From Gigantopelta aegis (taxonomy: Eukaryota; Mollusca; Gastropoda; Neomphalida; Peltospiridae), in NCBI RefSeq assembly GCF_016097555.1, contig NC_054699.1:10093429-10157428 (forward strand): a stretch of DNA of 64,000 nucleotides, read 5' to 3'. Positions 13,401 through 28,400 of this stretch are shown here, piece after piece; within the stretch, counting starts at the first letter, position 1; every line of letters starts with the position of its first letter. The position numbers were made by a program, and so were the translations under genes. Below the pieces are notes generated by a model. It searched no databases. It saw only the letters and a program-made list of their open reading frames with translations, and was not told the origin of the DNA.

Positions 13401-16400
13401 ATTTTTTTATAATTTACAAACTATGTGCAGGTATGGACGTAATGCCTATCAGTATTGACATCAAGTGTGAGCGGTGTGTGTTGATAAAACGCGGACCGGA
13501 CCAGAACGCTTGACAAATTGAATTTTTCCTTTAAAACACGGGTTACATTCGATAAAACGCAGCTAAATGAATAAAAAAAGTGTTCGGCAACTGTGCATAA
13601 TTAAGAAACATATATTTTTTCATGTAGTTGTCTTAAAAATGGAAAATGATGAACTGCACATGCGCATTACGATACTTTTTGCAAACGCATGCGCCTGAAA
13701 GCAGTTAGAAATGTCACACTTTTTTCTGTTCACTGTAGGGTGTTTAACTTTTGTTTACTAGAATGAATTTGTTTTGCAGTGGTGCCAGATTCATCGACAT
13801 CCAAATTGTTGATTTCTTTTTTTTACGTTAAATGATAAAATCTATTTTGTTTCACGTATCGTAGCTGAAAAATGTTGAATAATATTTCCGTAAATATCGT
13901 ATTCGTGTTTTTGTTGTTAGGTGAACGCAGTTTGGGACGTCGATGGTAACATGTGCGTGTGTAGTATTAAAACATATATATATATATATATATATATAGT
14001 GATGACGGCTCTATACAGGATGTTCCTACACAGGGCGGTCTAGTATTTTATATACTTAGATATGTTGGAAAAGACATTAACAGTAAAGGTAATAAATATA
14101 TATTTTGTATAATACTCAATGCGTTCGTGTTGACACTGTATAAAAACGTGTGCATGGGTACACTTTGCCGCATAAAAACTCAACTTTGCCACCCAAATGT
14201 TTTTTTTATGTACTTTTCCCAATTAGATAGACATTAAGAAAAATGCAACAAAACACATTCTGATATTTAAAATATTACTTTACTGTTAAAACAAACTGAT
14301 ACGTAATTTCAAGTCACTCAGTTGGTCGCTTATAACCTGAAGCCAGTAGAGACAAACCAGGTTTCTGGGACCCTGTCGATCGTCGCGCCATCTGGAATAG
14401 AGTTATCCCCACCTGTTTCAGCTAAGACGCTCATTGTAGCATGGGATTATGTGTAAATGACTGAATCTTGTTACATGTGTTTGAAACCCCCCCCCAAAAC
14501 ATAATTAATTCAATTGCCAAATGTTCTATTCCGAGTGTTGGTGAGACTTATAAAAGAAGACTATTCTAAGGTGATGTTTCAGGGCTCCCCAACCCTGTAT
14601 TTTCTGTAAAGAATTTGTCAAAACACTTTTTTTTTTAAAGTGAAGGGAACCACACACAATTAATTAAATATTTTTGTGTCAGATTACCTGTTACTAAGTT
14701 TTTATTGTGTGATATTATAATTTTATTGTGTGATATTATGACTTTATTGTGTGAGATTATGACTTTATTGTGTGATAGTATGACTTTATTGTGTGATAGT
14801 ATGTCTTTATTGTGTGATAGTATGACTTGTGTGATAGTATGACTTGTGTGATAGTATGACTTTATTGTGTGATAGTATGTCTTTATTGTGTGATAGTATG
14901 ACTTTATTGTGTGATAGTATGACTTTATTGTGTGATAGTATGACTTGTGTGATAGTATGACTTTATTGTGTGATAGTATGACTTGTGTGATAGTATGACT
15001 TTATTGTGTGATAGTATGTCTTTATTGTGTGATAGTATGTCTTTATTGTGTGATAAAGATTTTGTGACATTTACCATCGAGTGCTATCACTGTGAGGTCA
15101 GCAGTGGCAAAACGATTCATCTTCTTCTGTGAGCCGATTCCCCCACCCAGCTCCTGGTACCCCCCACCTTTCTTCTTCTTCTTAACAGGTGGGCCATCAT
15201 TAACATCTCTCTTCTTTACATCCAGCTGAAAAATAGTCAAAAACAACAATAAACTTAAACATTGTAAATAAAAAATGATTTTAACCACATTACAATTTAT
15301 AATTTTTTCATCTATAAAGGGAATACATGTGAGTAAAAATTATAAACTTGTACCCACTCAAGATGGATTTTGTCCAAAATTAATCCAATAGGCTAAAGGT
15401 TAAGATAATTTCAGTTTTAATTTTTAAATGGGTATCACATCCCTGAAGAACGGATGTAACAGTTAAAAAAGTCCTTACTCTCACTGTGTCTGTAACAGGA
15501 ACAATATCATGAAGAAGTTCTTTGGCCAAATCGTTTCCCTCCAGTATCAAATTGGTCCCATAACCTGCCACCTGTAGCCATAGCAACAGACCAGAATATG
15601 CAGACTGTCGCACAAATCTGAAAAATTTGAATGAATGAATGAATGAATGTTTAACGACACCCCAGCACGAAAAATACATCGGCTATGGGTGTCAAACTAT
15701 GGTAAAGGCAAAATTAATGTGATGATCAACATCAGTATAAAAATGCAACAGTTAAATTAAAACATAGTGTAAAGAACTGTGCAAAAATACCTGAAAAATT
15801 GATTCTAAAAGTTAGTATGTAAGTACCAAATACATATGACTAAGAAATCTTCAGAATTCTGGTTACTTAACAATGTTAATTAAATCGTAATAATTGATTT
15901 TAAAACAGTTGATATTTGTTAAAACAAAATAAATGTTAAATTATAATCTCAACAAAATTAATTACGGGCCAACAGACTTTTTAGTTTTGGCTACTAGGCT
16001 CAGACTGTCAAATGTTACGACAAAGTTGCCTACTCGACGGTAGCATTGTAATTTCCCATTTTCCCAACTCCCAACTTACTATGGGTGCACTCAGATTAAT
16101 AACCAATTGGTTGTAGAAGTTGTATACAATGAAAATCGAGTTGTAAGAGCACTCAGACTGACATCTGGACAGTCGTAGAAGTCAAGAGAGCAGAAAAATG
16201 GCCAACTTTGTACTAGCAGTTGGTAGTCTGAACCTATCCATTATATATTAACTTTGTGACTATTGAAGATGAGATATCTCACTCGACGTCATGCCAGTCA
16301 ACACAATGTACACTGTATACAGTGCATTCCCCAATTCATATTTCCCACTGTTTTAAACACGAAATGGAAGACAACTCATGTTTTTGTTAAGTATTTATGC

Positions 16401-19400
16401 TTGACAACAATGGCGGCACGTCACGGTCATTATCAAGGATCGATAGCTGATTGTGACAGCTAATTTGATTATAAATTTGATAGTTTTGCCAACAACGAAA
16501 ATCACCAAATACTGGGATATGAATCGTAGTTACATGTAGTTTAAAAAAAATAATAAAAAAATCTGGTTACAAAACCACTGTTATTGGGAATAATCGACAT
16601 AAATACTGGACAGCTGGCCACAAATGCCCATAAGAAAACACAACTTTAAAAAAAAAACCCTTAATTTTAATCAACATTAAGTAATCTAAAATATCATAAA
16701 ACTTAGAAAAACCCATGAAAATAATAATTACCAATTCAAATATGAACTTTATTTTATGTATTTGTAAACAAATTAAGTGAATATATGTGAGTAAAAATTA
16801 TAAACCTGTACCCACTCAACATGGTTTCTGCCAAAAATTAATCCAGTAGTCTAAAGGTTAAAAGCTACAATATCATGAAAAGGGAGAATATATAGAGATT
16901 ATTATACGAATTTGTGAGTCGTACTGAGTTTATGAAACAAGTGTCAGAATTATTGTAGTACCCGAGCTCTCGCTCGGGTAATACATGAATCCTGACACTG
17001 GTTTCATAAAATCAGTACGATTCACAACACGAGTGTAATAATTTCTTTATTATCCACATTATCCAAAATATTATTTTTGTGAATAACAAGCTAGGACCAT
17101 TTCAAAATGTTTCAAACGTAACCAAAAAGAGATAAACGTTTACACTGGGGAAGCCGCATTAAGTTATGACCTCGCTTCCAAAAATTACGTCATTTGTTGT
17201 GCACATGAAATCATTACGACACACGTGGGTCATACCAGTTATATTTCCCTATATATCTGGTACTATGTGGATAATAAAATCGGAGTAACTCTAGTTTGCA
17301 CACAACATACCGTAACGGACATTCTTGACCGTAAGTGGCCGAGTCCCAGTGAGTTGAGAACAACGTCTGTAGAAACAGTTTGTTGATGACGTCACTGTGG
17401 GGGAGAAGACCATGCCTCACACTGCAAGAAAAACAACAAAAACATCAATATCAAGTTTGAAGTTTCTTTTGTTTTGATTAATTAATCATCGGCTATTGGA
17501 TTTCAAACATTTGGTAATTTTTACTCGTAGTCATCAGAGGAAACCCACTACATTTTTCTGACGCAGAAAGGGATCTTTTATATGCACCATCCCACAGACA
17601 GGACAGCACATACCACAGCCGTTGATATACCAGTCGTGGTGCACTGGCTGGAACGAGAAATAGCCCAATGGGCCTACCATTGGGTATCGGTCCTAGACCA
17701 ACCGCGCATCAGGCGAACGCTTTACCACTGGGCTACTTTCCACCCCGGAAGGGAACTAATAAGATAGATAAAATGAAAGTAATAAAGTAAGACTGTGTAT
17801 GTCAATGTAATGCAATGTTTTAATCCTCTTTTCAAGGAAGGTTTCTGTAATCCCCAACTTAATCTATATTAAGTCTATTTTCTTCTAAGTGTTAAACAGA
17901 GTACACATTAGGAACAAAGAAAGAAATGTTTTATTTAACGACGCACTCAACACAATTTATCTATGGTTATATGGCGTCAGACATATGGTTAAGGACCACA
18001 GATTTTGAGAGGAAACCTGCTGTCGCCACTACATGGGCTACTCTTCCGATTAGCAGCAAGGGATCTTTTATTTCCCACAGGCAGGATTGCACAAACCATG
18101 GCCTTTGTTGAACCAGTTATGGATCACTGGTCGGTGCAAGTGGTTTACACCTACCCATTGAGCCTTGCAGAGCACTCACTCAGGGTTTGGAGTCGGTATC
18201 TGGATTAAAAATCCCATGCCTCGACTAGGATCCGAACCCAGTACCTACCAGCCTGTAGACCGATGGCCTAACCACGACGCCACTGAGGCCGGTCACATTA
18301 GGAACAGTTGTGGCATATCAAGGTTGAATGAGGTCAGGTCAGAGGTTTTAATGAAGAAGAAGGAAATGCTTTATTTAACGACACACTCAACACATTTTAT
18401 TTACGATTATATGGCATTAAACATATGGTTAAGGACCACACAGATATTGAGAGAAGAAACCCGCTGTTGCCACTTCATGGGCTACTCTTTTTGATTAGCA
18501 ACAAGGGATCTTTTATATGCACCATCCCACCAACAGGATAGTACATACCACGACATTTTAAAACCAGTTGTGGAGCACTGGCTGGAACAAGAAATAGCCC
18601 AATGGGCCCACTGAGGGGAATCGATCCTAGATTGATCACGAATCAGGTGAGTGCTGTATCACTGAGCTAGGTCCTGCCCCTTGAAACTGCATGGTTTCAT
18701 TGATCACGTTTTGCGCAAATTTAAGATAGTCACAAATTCTTTACAATGTTTGGTATATCCTAGAAAAAGCTGAAGTACTGTTACAGTAGTATATAGAAAT
18801 GCCAATCCCCCATAAGACAACCTGAAAGTAGTGCTAAAGCAATACATGTCCCCTACCGGGCCCAACAAATGTTCATGTCTCCTGAGGTCAAGGGCCATAA
18901 CTCTGTGAAACACATAGGTATATTGCCACAAAAGTCAAACTTGGTCTGTAGCAGAACATGATAAAGCTATACACAAAATTTCAAGTCAATATTTTGATTG
19001 CCAAAAAAGAAGAAGTCTGGAAAACAATTTTTTATATCTCTTAAGTTCAAGGGCCAAAACTCATCATAAGTAAGACTGTGTGTGTGTGAGCATGATTGCC
19101 AAGTGAAAAACAACCATTTCTTTTCTCAAGGCAAATGATTTCATCCTCTTTTCAAAGAGTGTTTCTGTAATGCCCAACTTAATCAATATTACGTATATTT
19201 TGTTCTAACTGTTAAACAGTGAACATGTGAGGAAACAGGTGTAGCATATCAAGGTTGAATCAGGTCAGGTCAGGTCATAGGTTTTAACATGCACACTCTG
19301 GACAAGCTGTTGTAGCACACATCTGTTATGGTCGCAGTGTCGACTTTCACAGGAAATGGTTTTGGGGTGGGTGGTAGGGATGGGGGCAGTGGGGGGTCAC

Positions 19401-22400
19401 CTGCACTAGCATGTGCTAGGGAGCACAAGCAGCCCGACCTACATTTTAACCAGCCCAGACACTCAAATTACAACTGATTTTTAGTTTCTATATGACCAAA
19501 ATCATAACCCAAAATGGCAGTAAACATTAATTTAGTAAATCACTCTAGTTTGTAGAATTGCAGGCTTTAAGTGGGACAAATAATATCATTCACAATTTGG
19601 CAAACTTGAGCAGCAAATATTTAATATACAATTATATATATATATGTAATGCAAGTTTTGGTTGGACAAAATAAAATAAAAAAAGGAATACAATTACAAA
19701 TGCTTGAAAAAAAGAAGTAATATGTACATATTGGTCGATTGGCATATTTATATTGGCCATCAACATAAACGGGTAAGATGTCCTGAATAAGTAATATGTA
19801 CATATTGGTCGATTGGCATATTTATATTGGGGATCAACATAAAAGGGCAAGATGTCCTGAATAACTATAATGATACAGAGTACAAAACTTATCAAAATTA
19901 TACTGGGTAAAAAACTTTTCAAAATGATCTGAGTGCGACTGCGAATAATTTTTTCATGCTCATATACCACTAGAGTTTCGAGCATGTCCATCCCGGGGCC
20001 TGTCTCTGGATAGCCAGGGACTTGCTCTGGGACAAAAAAAAATAATTAAGGGGACAATTTTAAAATTTACATCCAAAAGTGGGCCTTTAAAATTTTGATG
20101 CATATCTCTAATTAATAAAGAAAATTCTACTCATTAAATTTTGTCACTAGATTAGATCGGGAGGTCAAAAAGAAAATAGATAGATAGATAACTAGTTTAA
20201 CGTGTTCGTATACCACCAGGGCCCCAAACACGCCCATCCCGAGTCCGACCTCTGATAAGATCGGTGGCCTAACTTGGGATGGGGGGGGGGTTGAAAATGG
20301 ACAGAATTTTGAAATTAGCAATTAGTAAAAGAAATTAGTAGGATTAAAAAAAAAAAAAATTTACAAGCCAAAAATAAAATGAATCGACTGCTCGGCCGAA
20401 TATTTATATAATTTTGTGCATTTTAGAAGGACAGTCCAAAAATAAATAAGAGAAAGAAGAGAGGATTGGACTAGTTAATAATATTATAAAAAAAAGAAGT
20501 AATTTCGACATAAAATTTTGAACGGAGGTCTAAAAGTTTAAAGTCCGATCTATATGGTCCGGGCCAGTGGGGAGGGTAATGATGAGTTAATTATGAACAA
20601 GCATGGAACATTTTGAAAAGCACGTTTTAGATACAATTTTTTTTCCAAAATATTAAAGGTAGGGTCAACTCAAACAAGAGCCTTATGTGTTGGAAAGATG
20701 CATACCTGGACCACCAACACATACTGACACTTTAACAAATGAAAAACGCGTAATTTTAGAGTTAATAAAAAACCCATGATTATTCCTGCTAACTGGGGGC
20801 AGCCATTTTGTTTCGTTTTTGTGACGTCCGGTGGGATAGCTTGGGGCGAAGTGACGTCAGCTCCTGACCATCTCCTGTATGTACAGTGTAAACAAAAGCA
20901 GTAATTTTCGACAAGGCGCTTCTCTTTGATCAACCTGACTTGTAAAACAGCATAAATGACGTAATAATATAAATAAACTATTTAACTAAATATATTTCAA
21001 GTTGCATTAACGGAACAAAATCGGGTTATAGTATTTTTCTCTGTTTAATAACCCAAAGGAAAAATGTACACTATTAGGCCTATTGATATGCTACGTTGGA
21101 TCAAAAACGACAACCCACGATACCCAAGTGATAATTTTCCTTTCTTTGGGACTACGTAATTGGTCAGTTCTGTGGTTTTAGATGGAAAAGTCTACTTAAT
21201 GTTTTACAGAACTATTTACTGTAATAAACCATGTCCATTACAATTTTAGGGGCGACAGATAATATTCCACAATACCGGTATGTATTTTTGTGTCTAGACA
21301 GTGTCAATTAATTGGCTCGTCTGGTTACCAATCAAATACACACCTGCCAATCAGGAATCACAGGAAGAAGCTACTAACAGCATAGACAATTAACTAAGAA
21401 AACACTCCGTGTATCATTTCAGTACGTAGGTTAATGCATGGGCAAAACATTGTTACCCGGTAATTGTTTCGACTTGTTGTGTAGATTTTATTTTGTATTG
21501 AAAAATAATATATTATATAGTGCTGGATATACTTATTGCTGGCTTACTGGGATGTGTATTATTACAGAACATTGCAATGTATGACTATTTATCATCCTGC
21601 AAAAACCAGGTAGATTGTGTTTCTCTAGTTCTAAGGCTCATTCCTGACGTTACGCGTTAAGTATTACGTAACCACCAGCTCGCCAGAGGGCGTACTCACT
21701 GAGATGGTACAAAATGGCTGCGCCCGTTATATATAATAGCCGTCACATTTAACCGTTTTATTAATTAACTATACGATTATACGTGTTGATATTAAGCAAT
21801 AATGTGCATTAGGCCTATATATCGTTGAATATGCATACCAGGCCAAATGCCTTAATTATCCTCTCCTTCAAAGAGAGGTTACTAAATAATTTTTTAAATC
21901 ATGAGAAACTTCACTCATAAAGAGCTTTGTTTCTACAAATACAACACAATATTCTAATTAGCTTTTGTGGTGAATTAATAAGATTAAAGGGACATACCCT
22001 AGTTTTTAAACACTAAGGCATATTTTTGACAATTGTAGCCGTGTTTGATAACTGAAATCATACTTTACTTAGATTTTATGGTTTATATTATCAATTTCCG
22101 TACATTCGAAGTGTTTTTGGTCATCCTGGTGTTTTAATATCACAAAATGCATTTCTCACATTTTTAAAAACGTACGTGCGTCTGAGAAGTAACAGTTATG
22201 GAGTCAACACCGTTTTAAAGTCACAAACTCGTGTTTCACTCAATTGTAACTTTATCCAAATGTGCTACAGGTTTGTAGATTAACTAAACTTAGTGTTAAT
22301 GTTCACGGGTTGAAACTAGGGTCTGTCCCTTTAACTAAACTTAGTGTTAATGTTCACGGGTTGAAACTAGGGTCTGTCCCTTTAACTAAACTTAGTGTTA

Positions 22401-25400
22401 ATTTTCACGGGTTGAAACTAGGGTCTGTCCCTTTAAATGAACTATAGTCACCAAATTTAACCATAAATGACTAAAAATGTTGCTAATCAAACTTTAATAT
22501 TTATAAATGGCGCACAATAGTGTAATTAATGAAATATATTTGCCAAATTCGACTTTAGTTTGCATTTTGCTTTTGACAGTTTAAATCCTGGAAATGTGTT
22601 GTTATAAAACAACAAAATGTTAGTTTGTTTTGCTTAACGACACCACTAGAACACATAGAAGGAAGGAAGGAAATGTTCTATTTAACGATGCACTCAACAC
22701 ATTTTATTTACGGTTATATGGCGTTGGAGATATGGTTAAGGACCACTCAGATATTGAGGGCGAAAACACGCTGTCATGGGCTACTCTTTTCGATTAACAG
22801 CAAGGGATCTTTTATATGCACCATCCCATAGACAGGATAGCACATACCACGGCCTTTGATGTACCAGTCGTGATGCATTGGCTGGAGCGAGAAATAGCCC
22901 AATGGGCCCACTGACAGGGATTGATCCCAAACCGACCGCGCATCACGCAAGCACTTTAATACTGGGCTACGTCTCGCCCCTTAGAGCACATAGATTTATT
23001 AATCATTGGCTATTGGATGTCAAACATTCTGTAATTTTTGACATATAATTTAGAGGAAACCTGCTGCATTTTTCCATTAGTAACGAGGGATCTTTTATAT
23101 ACACCATCCTACACAGGACAGCACATACCCCGGCCTTTGATACACCAATCATAGTGCACTGGCTGGAACGAGAAATAGCCCAATGGGTCTACCGACGGGG
23201 ATCGATCTCAGACAGACCACACATCAGGCAAACCTTTCACCTTGGGTTACGTCCCACCCCTACATTTGTCAAATTCAACTTTAATTAGCATTTTGTGAAT
23301 AGCAGCTAAACCCCTGGAACTGTACTGTTATTAAAGGGACAGACCCTAGTTTCAACCTGTGAAAATTAACACTAAGTTTAGTTAAAGGGACAGACCCTAG
23401 TTTCAACCTGTGAAAATTAACACTAAGTTTAATTAATCTACAAACCTGTAACACATTTGGATAAAGTTTCAATTGAGTGAAACATTAGTCTGTGACTTTA
23501 AAATGGTGAAATACCCTCTCAAAATAGACTAAAACTCGACTCCATAGCTGTCACTTCTCAGACGCACGTGCATTTTAAAAGATATGAGAAATGCATTTTG
23601 TAATATTAAAAATACCTGGATGACCAAAAACACTTCGAATGTACAGAAATGGATAATCTAAACAATAAAATTTAAGTAAAGTATGATTTGTGTTATGATA
23701 AATGGCTCAAATAGTCAAAAATATGCCTTAGTGTTTAAAAACTAGGGAATGTCCCTTTAACCAACAAACCTGCGGATGAGACTGGCGAGAACAGTCAGAG
23801 CCTGGCGCTGCAGGAACGGGAGTCGAGCCAACAACCAGATCCTGGACGTGGACGGCCTTGACAGCTGGAAAGAGAAAAGTCGGTTTTAAAGAGTAAAGTC
23901 AGTTTTAAAGAGTAAAGTTGAGAGTAAAGTCGATTTTAAAGAGAAAAGTCGGTTTTAAAGAGTAAAGTCAGTTTTAAAGAGTAAAGTTGGGAGTAAAGAG
24001 TAAAGTTGGGAGTAAAGTCAGTTTTAAAGAATAAAGTTGGTTTTAAAGAGTAAAGTCAGTTTTAAAGAGCAAAGTCAGTTTTAAAGGGCAAAGTCGGAGT
24101 AAAGTCAGTTTTAAAGAGTAAAGTCAGTTTTAAAGGGCAAAGTCAGAGTAAAGTCAGTTTTAAAGAGTAAAGTCGGAGTTAAGTCAGTTTTAAAGAGTTA
24201 AGTCAGTTTTAAAGAGTTAAGTCAGTTGTAAGAAGTGAAGTCAGTTTTACAGAGTAAAGTTGGTTTTATGGAGTAAAGTTAGTTTTCAAGAGTAAAGTAA
24301 GTTTTAAAGAGTTAAGTTGTTTTAAGTAGTAAAGCCGGTTTTAAAGTGTTACATTAGTCAGTATTTACAAAATAAAGTTGGTTTTAAAGAGTAAAGTTAG
24401 TTTTAAAGAGTAAAGTTGGTTTTAAAGAGTAAAGTTGGTTTTAAAGAGTAAAGTTAGTTTTAAAGAGTTAAGTCGGTTATAAAGAATAAACTTGATTTGA
24501 AGTAAAGTAAACTCAGTTTTAAAAGAGTAAAGTTGGGTTTAAAGAGTAAACTTAGTTTTAAAGAGTAAAGTAAACCACTAGAACACATTGATTAATTAAT
24601 CATCGGCCATTAGATGGTAATTTTAGAGAGGAAACCCACTATATTTGTCCATTAGGAGCAAGGGATCTTTTATATGCACCATACCATAGACATGATAGCA
24701 CATACCATGACCTTTAATGTACCAGTCGTGGTGCACTGGCTGGAACGAGAAATAACCCAATGGGTCCACGGACAGGGATCAATCCTAAACCGGCCATGCA
24801 TCAGGTGATAACTTTACCACTAGGTTATGTCCCACCCTCCGTGAACCCTGTACATGGCTCAAAGCTGACAAGAAGAGGCAACTGACACTCAAAATAAAAA
24901 CATATGTTTGACAATCAATTTCACCTTTATCAAGCAGCTTTTGCTTTCCGCCTTATATCACTATAAAACTATTCAGAAAAACCCCCATTATTCATTCAAA
25001 TTGACTCTTTGTTTTTCTTTTTTTTAAATATTAGACATATATTAGAGTTTATATGAGTAGAAGTGGTCTAGAATGTTTTAATTAAACACAGTAAAAAAAA
25101 AAAAAAACCCCACCAAGAAAATGATTAGTTTATATTTACATAAAATAAGAGTATTAGTCTAGAACGTCTTTTCAATTTCTATCATTTGCTTCAAGCTGAA
25201 AATAACAGAAGCAGAGACTGCTTTCTCATTTCACAAAATGAATTTCAAATCTTGCAGCACCTGCCATATTTAATGTTACTGGCTTAAACCATATACACTG
25301 CCAGGGCCACTTTTGTTCAGGTTACCAATATATTCATAACACAAACTGTATGGCGCTTGTTGCTATAGTAACAGGCTTCCAATTAACAAGAGGTTTTTCA

Positions 25401-28400
25401 AATACATGCAGGTGTTCGGATTTCATGGAAACGATAGTTTCTAGTACCATGTCGGTGAAATCATGGATGAGAAAGTTCGTTTTCCATGATTATTATATCG
25501 AGTACGACTATTCAGCGTTACCTAAAAACTAGTTTTCCGTGATCACAAAGGCACAGAATGGAAAAAGGGTTTCCCATGAACTTTGAAATCCTATGGCCTG
25601 TACATGTACTAACATTACCTATACAAGTTATAGAATAATGTTTGCTGTAGCCCAAACTGAATTTTACCTTTAAGTTTGTACATTTAAAAAATTCAATACC
25701 GCACTGTGAAATCACGTTTGTTCATTGCGGTCTAATTTTCATGTAATTTGTGAACTAGTGCAGTGAACAAACTTAAGAACACACAAGAATATAAATACAT
25801 ATAACCAGGGAACACTTTGTTCAGTATCGCGTCACACTTCACTACACAAGTTTCAGAGATAGCTACACAATTTTAAAACATTTAACAATAATTGCTAATC
25901 AATTTTCAATTGACGAGAAATATTGCTAATCGTGATTTTGAAAACAAAATATTCCCTGATAATTAATACAAATTTAGGATAGTACCTTTTCAATCCATGA
26001 ATTCCAAATACCTATGTACTGTTAAAAGTTAAAAGACATGGGGTATTTTTCACTGGCCTTCCAAATACCTACGTACTGTTAAAAGTTAAAAGACCTGGGT
26101 GTTTTTCACTGGCCTTCCAAATACCTACGTACTGTTAAAAGTTAAAAGACATGGGGTGTTTTTCACTGGCCTTCCAAATACCTACGTACTGTTAAAAGTT
26201 AAAGACCTGGGGTGTTTTTCACTGGCCTTTCAAATACCTACGTACTGTTAAAAGTTAAAGACCTGGGGTGTTTTTCACTGGCCTTCCAAATACCTACGTA
26301 CTGTTAAAAGTAAAAGACATGGGGTATTTTTCACTGGCCTTCCAAATACCTACGTACTGTTAAAAGTTAAAGACCTGGGGTGTTTTTCACTGGCCTTCCA
26401 AATACCTACGTACTGTTAAAAGTTAAAGACCTGGGGTGTTTTTCACTGGCCTTCCAAATACCTACGTACTGTTAAAAGTTAAAAGACCTGGGGTGTTTTT
26501 CACTGGCCTTCCAAATACCTACGTACTGTTAAAAGTTAAAGACCTGGGTTTTTTTTCACTGGCCTTCCAAATACCTACGTACTGTTAAAAGTTAAAAGAC
26601 CTGGGGTGTTTTTCACTGGCCTTCCAAATACCTACGTACTGTTAAAAGTTAAAAGACCTGGGGTGTTTTTCACTGGTCTTCCAAACACCTACGTACTGTT
26701 CAAAGACCTGGGAGTTTTCAGTGGTCAGAAACATACAAGGCTATGACACACATTTCCTGGTAAAGTTCAAACAACTGTGTTCACTGTTGGCCTTCACTGA
26801 GACCTACCTTTTTCTGTACAACCAAGTCCATGGCATAATGAACTTCTTGGTCAAAAACACAGTGTGAGTTGGACCCGAGGGATGGGGGATGGGGGGAGAG
26901 GGGGAATAATTCAAATATATGAACCAAGCAGATTCTTTTGTCAAAATTTTCCATGGAATGAAGGAAATGTTTTATTTAACGACGCATTCAACACATTTTA
27001 TTTACAGTTATATGGCGTCGAATATATGGTTAAGGACCACACAGATATTGAGAGAGGAAACCTGCTGTCGCCACTTCATGGGCTACTCTTTTCGATTAGC
27101 AGCAAGGGATCTTTTATATGCACCATCCCATAGACAGAATATCACATACCACTGCCTTTTATGTACCAGTCGTGGTGCACTGGCTGGAGCAAGAAATAGC
27201 GCAATGGGCGGGGGATTGATCCCAAACCGACCGCGCATAAAGCGAAGGCTTTACCACTCGTCTAAAATATGCATAATCAAATAATTTTAAAAGTTGAATT
27301 ATGTGTATAGTACTTTGTGTTCTGGGTATAGTGTAGCCTAATCACTGTTAACCAACCAAAATGAAGAGAAAATAATGTTGGATGTCTTCCCCACATCCGA
27401 AGCGCTGTACCGCTAGGCTACCTCTCGGTCGGTAAACCCATTGGGCTATTTCTAGTTCCAGCCAGTGCACCATGACTGGTATATCAAAGGCTGTGGTATG
27501 TACTACCCTGTCTGTGGGATGGTGCATATAAAAGATCCCTTGCTGCTAATCAAAAAGAGTAGCCCATGAAGTGGTGACAGCAGGTTTCCTCTCTTAATAT
27601 TTGTGTGGTCCTTAACCATATGTCTGACGCCATATAACCATAAAATATAATATGTTGAGTGCGTCGTTAAATAAAACATTTCTTTCTTTCCGTTGCCAAT
27701 GTCAGGTGGAAGAAGTTTAAACGAATCTGGGAAGTATCCAGCGATGAGATTAGCTGTATCTGAAGTGTCGGCTACTAGTAGCTTGGCAAACTGGGGTCGG
27801 TTCTTGTTGACCTGCAGGCTCCACTTCAGACCGGAGTCCTCTGACAACTTTCGTTGCTTATCTGGCTCAGCTCCAAAAACAGCAGGACTGCCCTTACGGG
27901 CTTACGGGCTGGGGCCAGTGAGTCCGCCATAGCAGAGTACGGACTGGTAGGACTGTGCACACTGATAACCTGTTCAGTCCGTTCCTTCCTTGATGCTATT
28001 GGGGTGGCATAGGTGCTGGATCCTCTGCTGGCAGTGTAACTGTCTGCGCTGGTTCTTTCCTTACAGAACGGATCGCCGGTGGAGGTATAGCCACCAGTTT
28101 TGACCCCCCTCCACCCCATGGCAGTGTCGGGTCACGCTTCCTGGGGACTGGCATTGCAGGTATAGACACCAGTTTTGATGCCCCCCCTCCCCGTGGCAGT
28201 TGGGTCACACTTCCAAGGGGCTGGCATTGCAGAAGGGATCACCGGTGGAGGTATAGCCACCAATTTTGATCCCACCCCTGTGGCGGTGTCTGGTCATGCT
28301 TCCTGGGGACTGGCATCGCAGAAGCGACTGCCGCTGCAGATATAGCCACCAATTTTGACCCCCCCCCCCCCCAACCCTGTTGCGGTGTTGAGTCATGCTT

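Larger units (their letters stand above)
17775..19300. repeat. tandem segmental duplication, one copy carrying SINEs
   Basis: The pieces 17785-17916 and 18295-18352 resemble 19070-19290 in order (TCCTCTTTTCAA, GTTAAACAG, GCATATCAAGGTTGAAT, GGTCAGGTCA). The left copy holds a SINE with target duplication CACATTAGGAACA, and the right copy shows the empty site. Confidence 0.75.

Noticed and set aside
26822-26866. Possible extra PELP1 exon ([13 protein letters not shown] before GTAGGT)
   Set aside because: Exons 9 and 10 join in phase 0 and align directly to human PELP1; no acceptor here gives a length divisible by three without a stop. The sequence GAAGTTCATTATGCCATGG also occurs beside the Penelope fragment at 35038, so it is probably repeat-derived. 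A frame-breaking alternative exon is not excluded.
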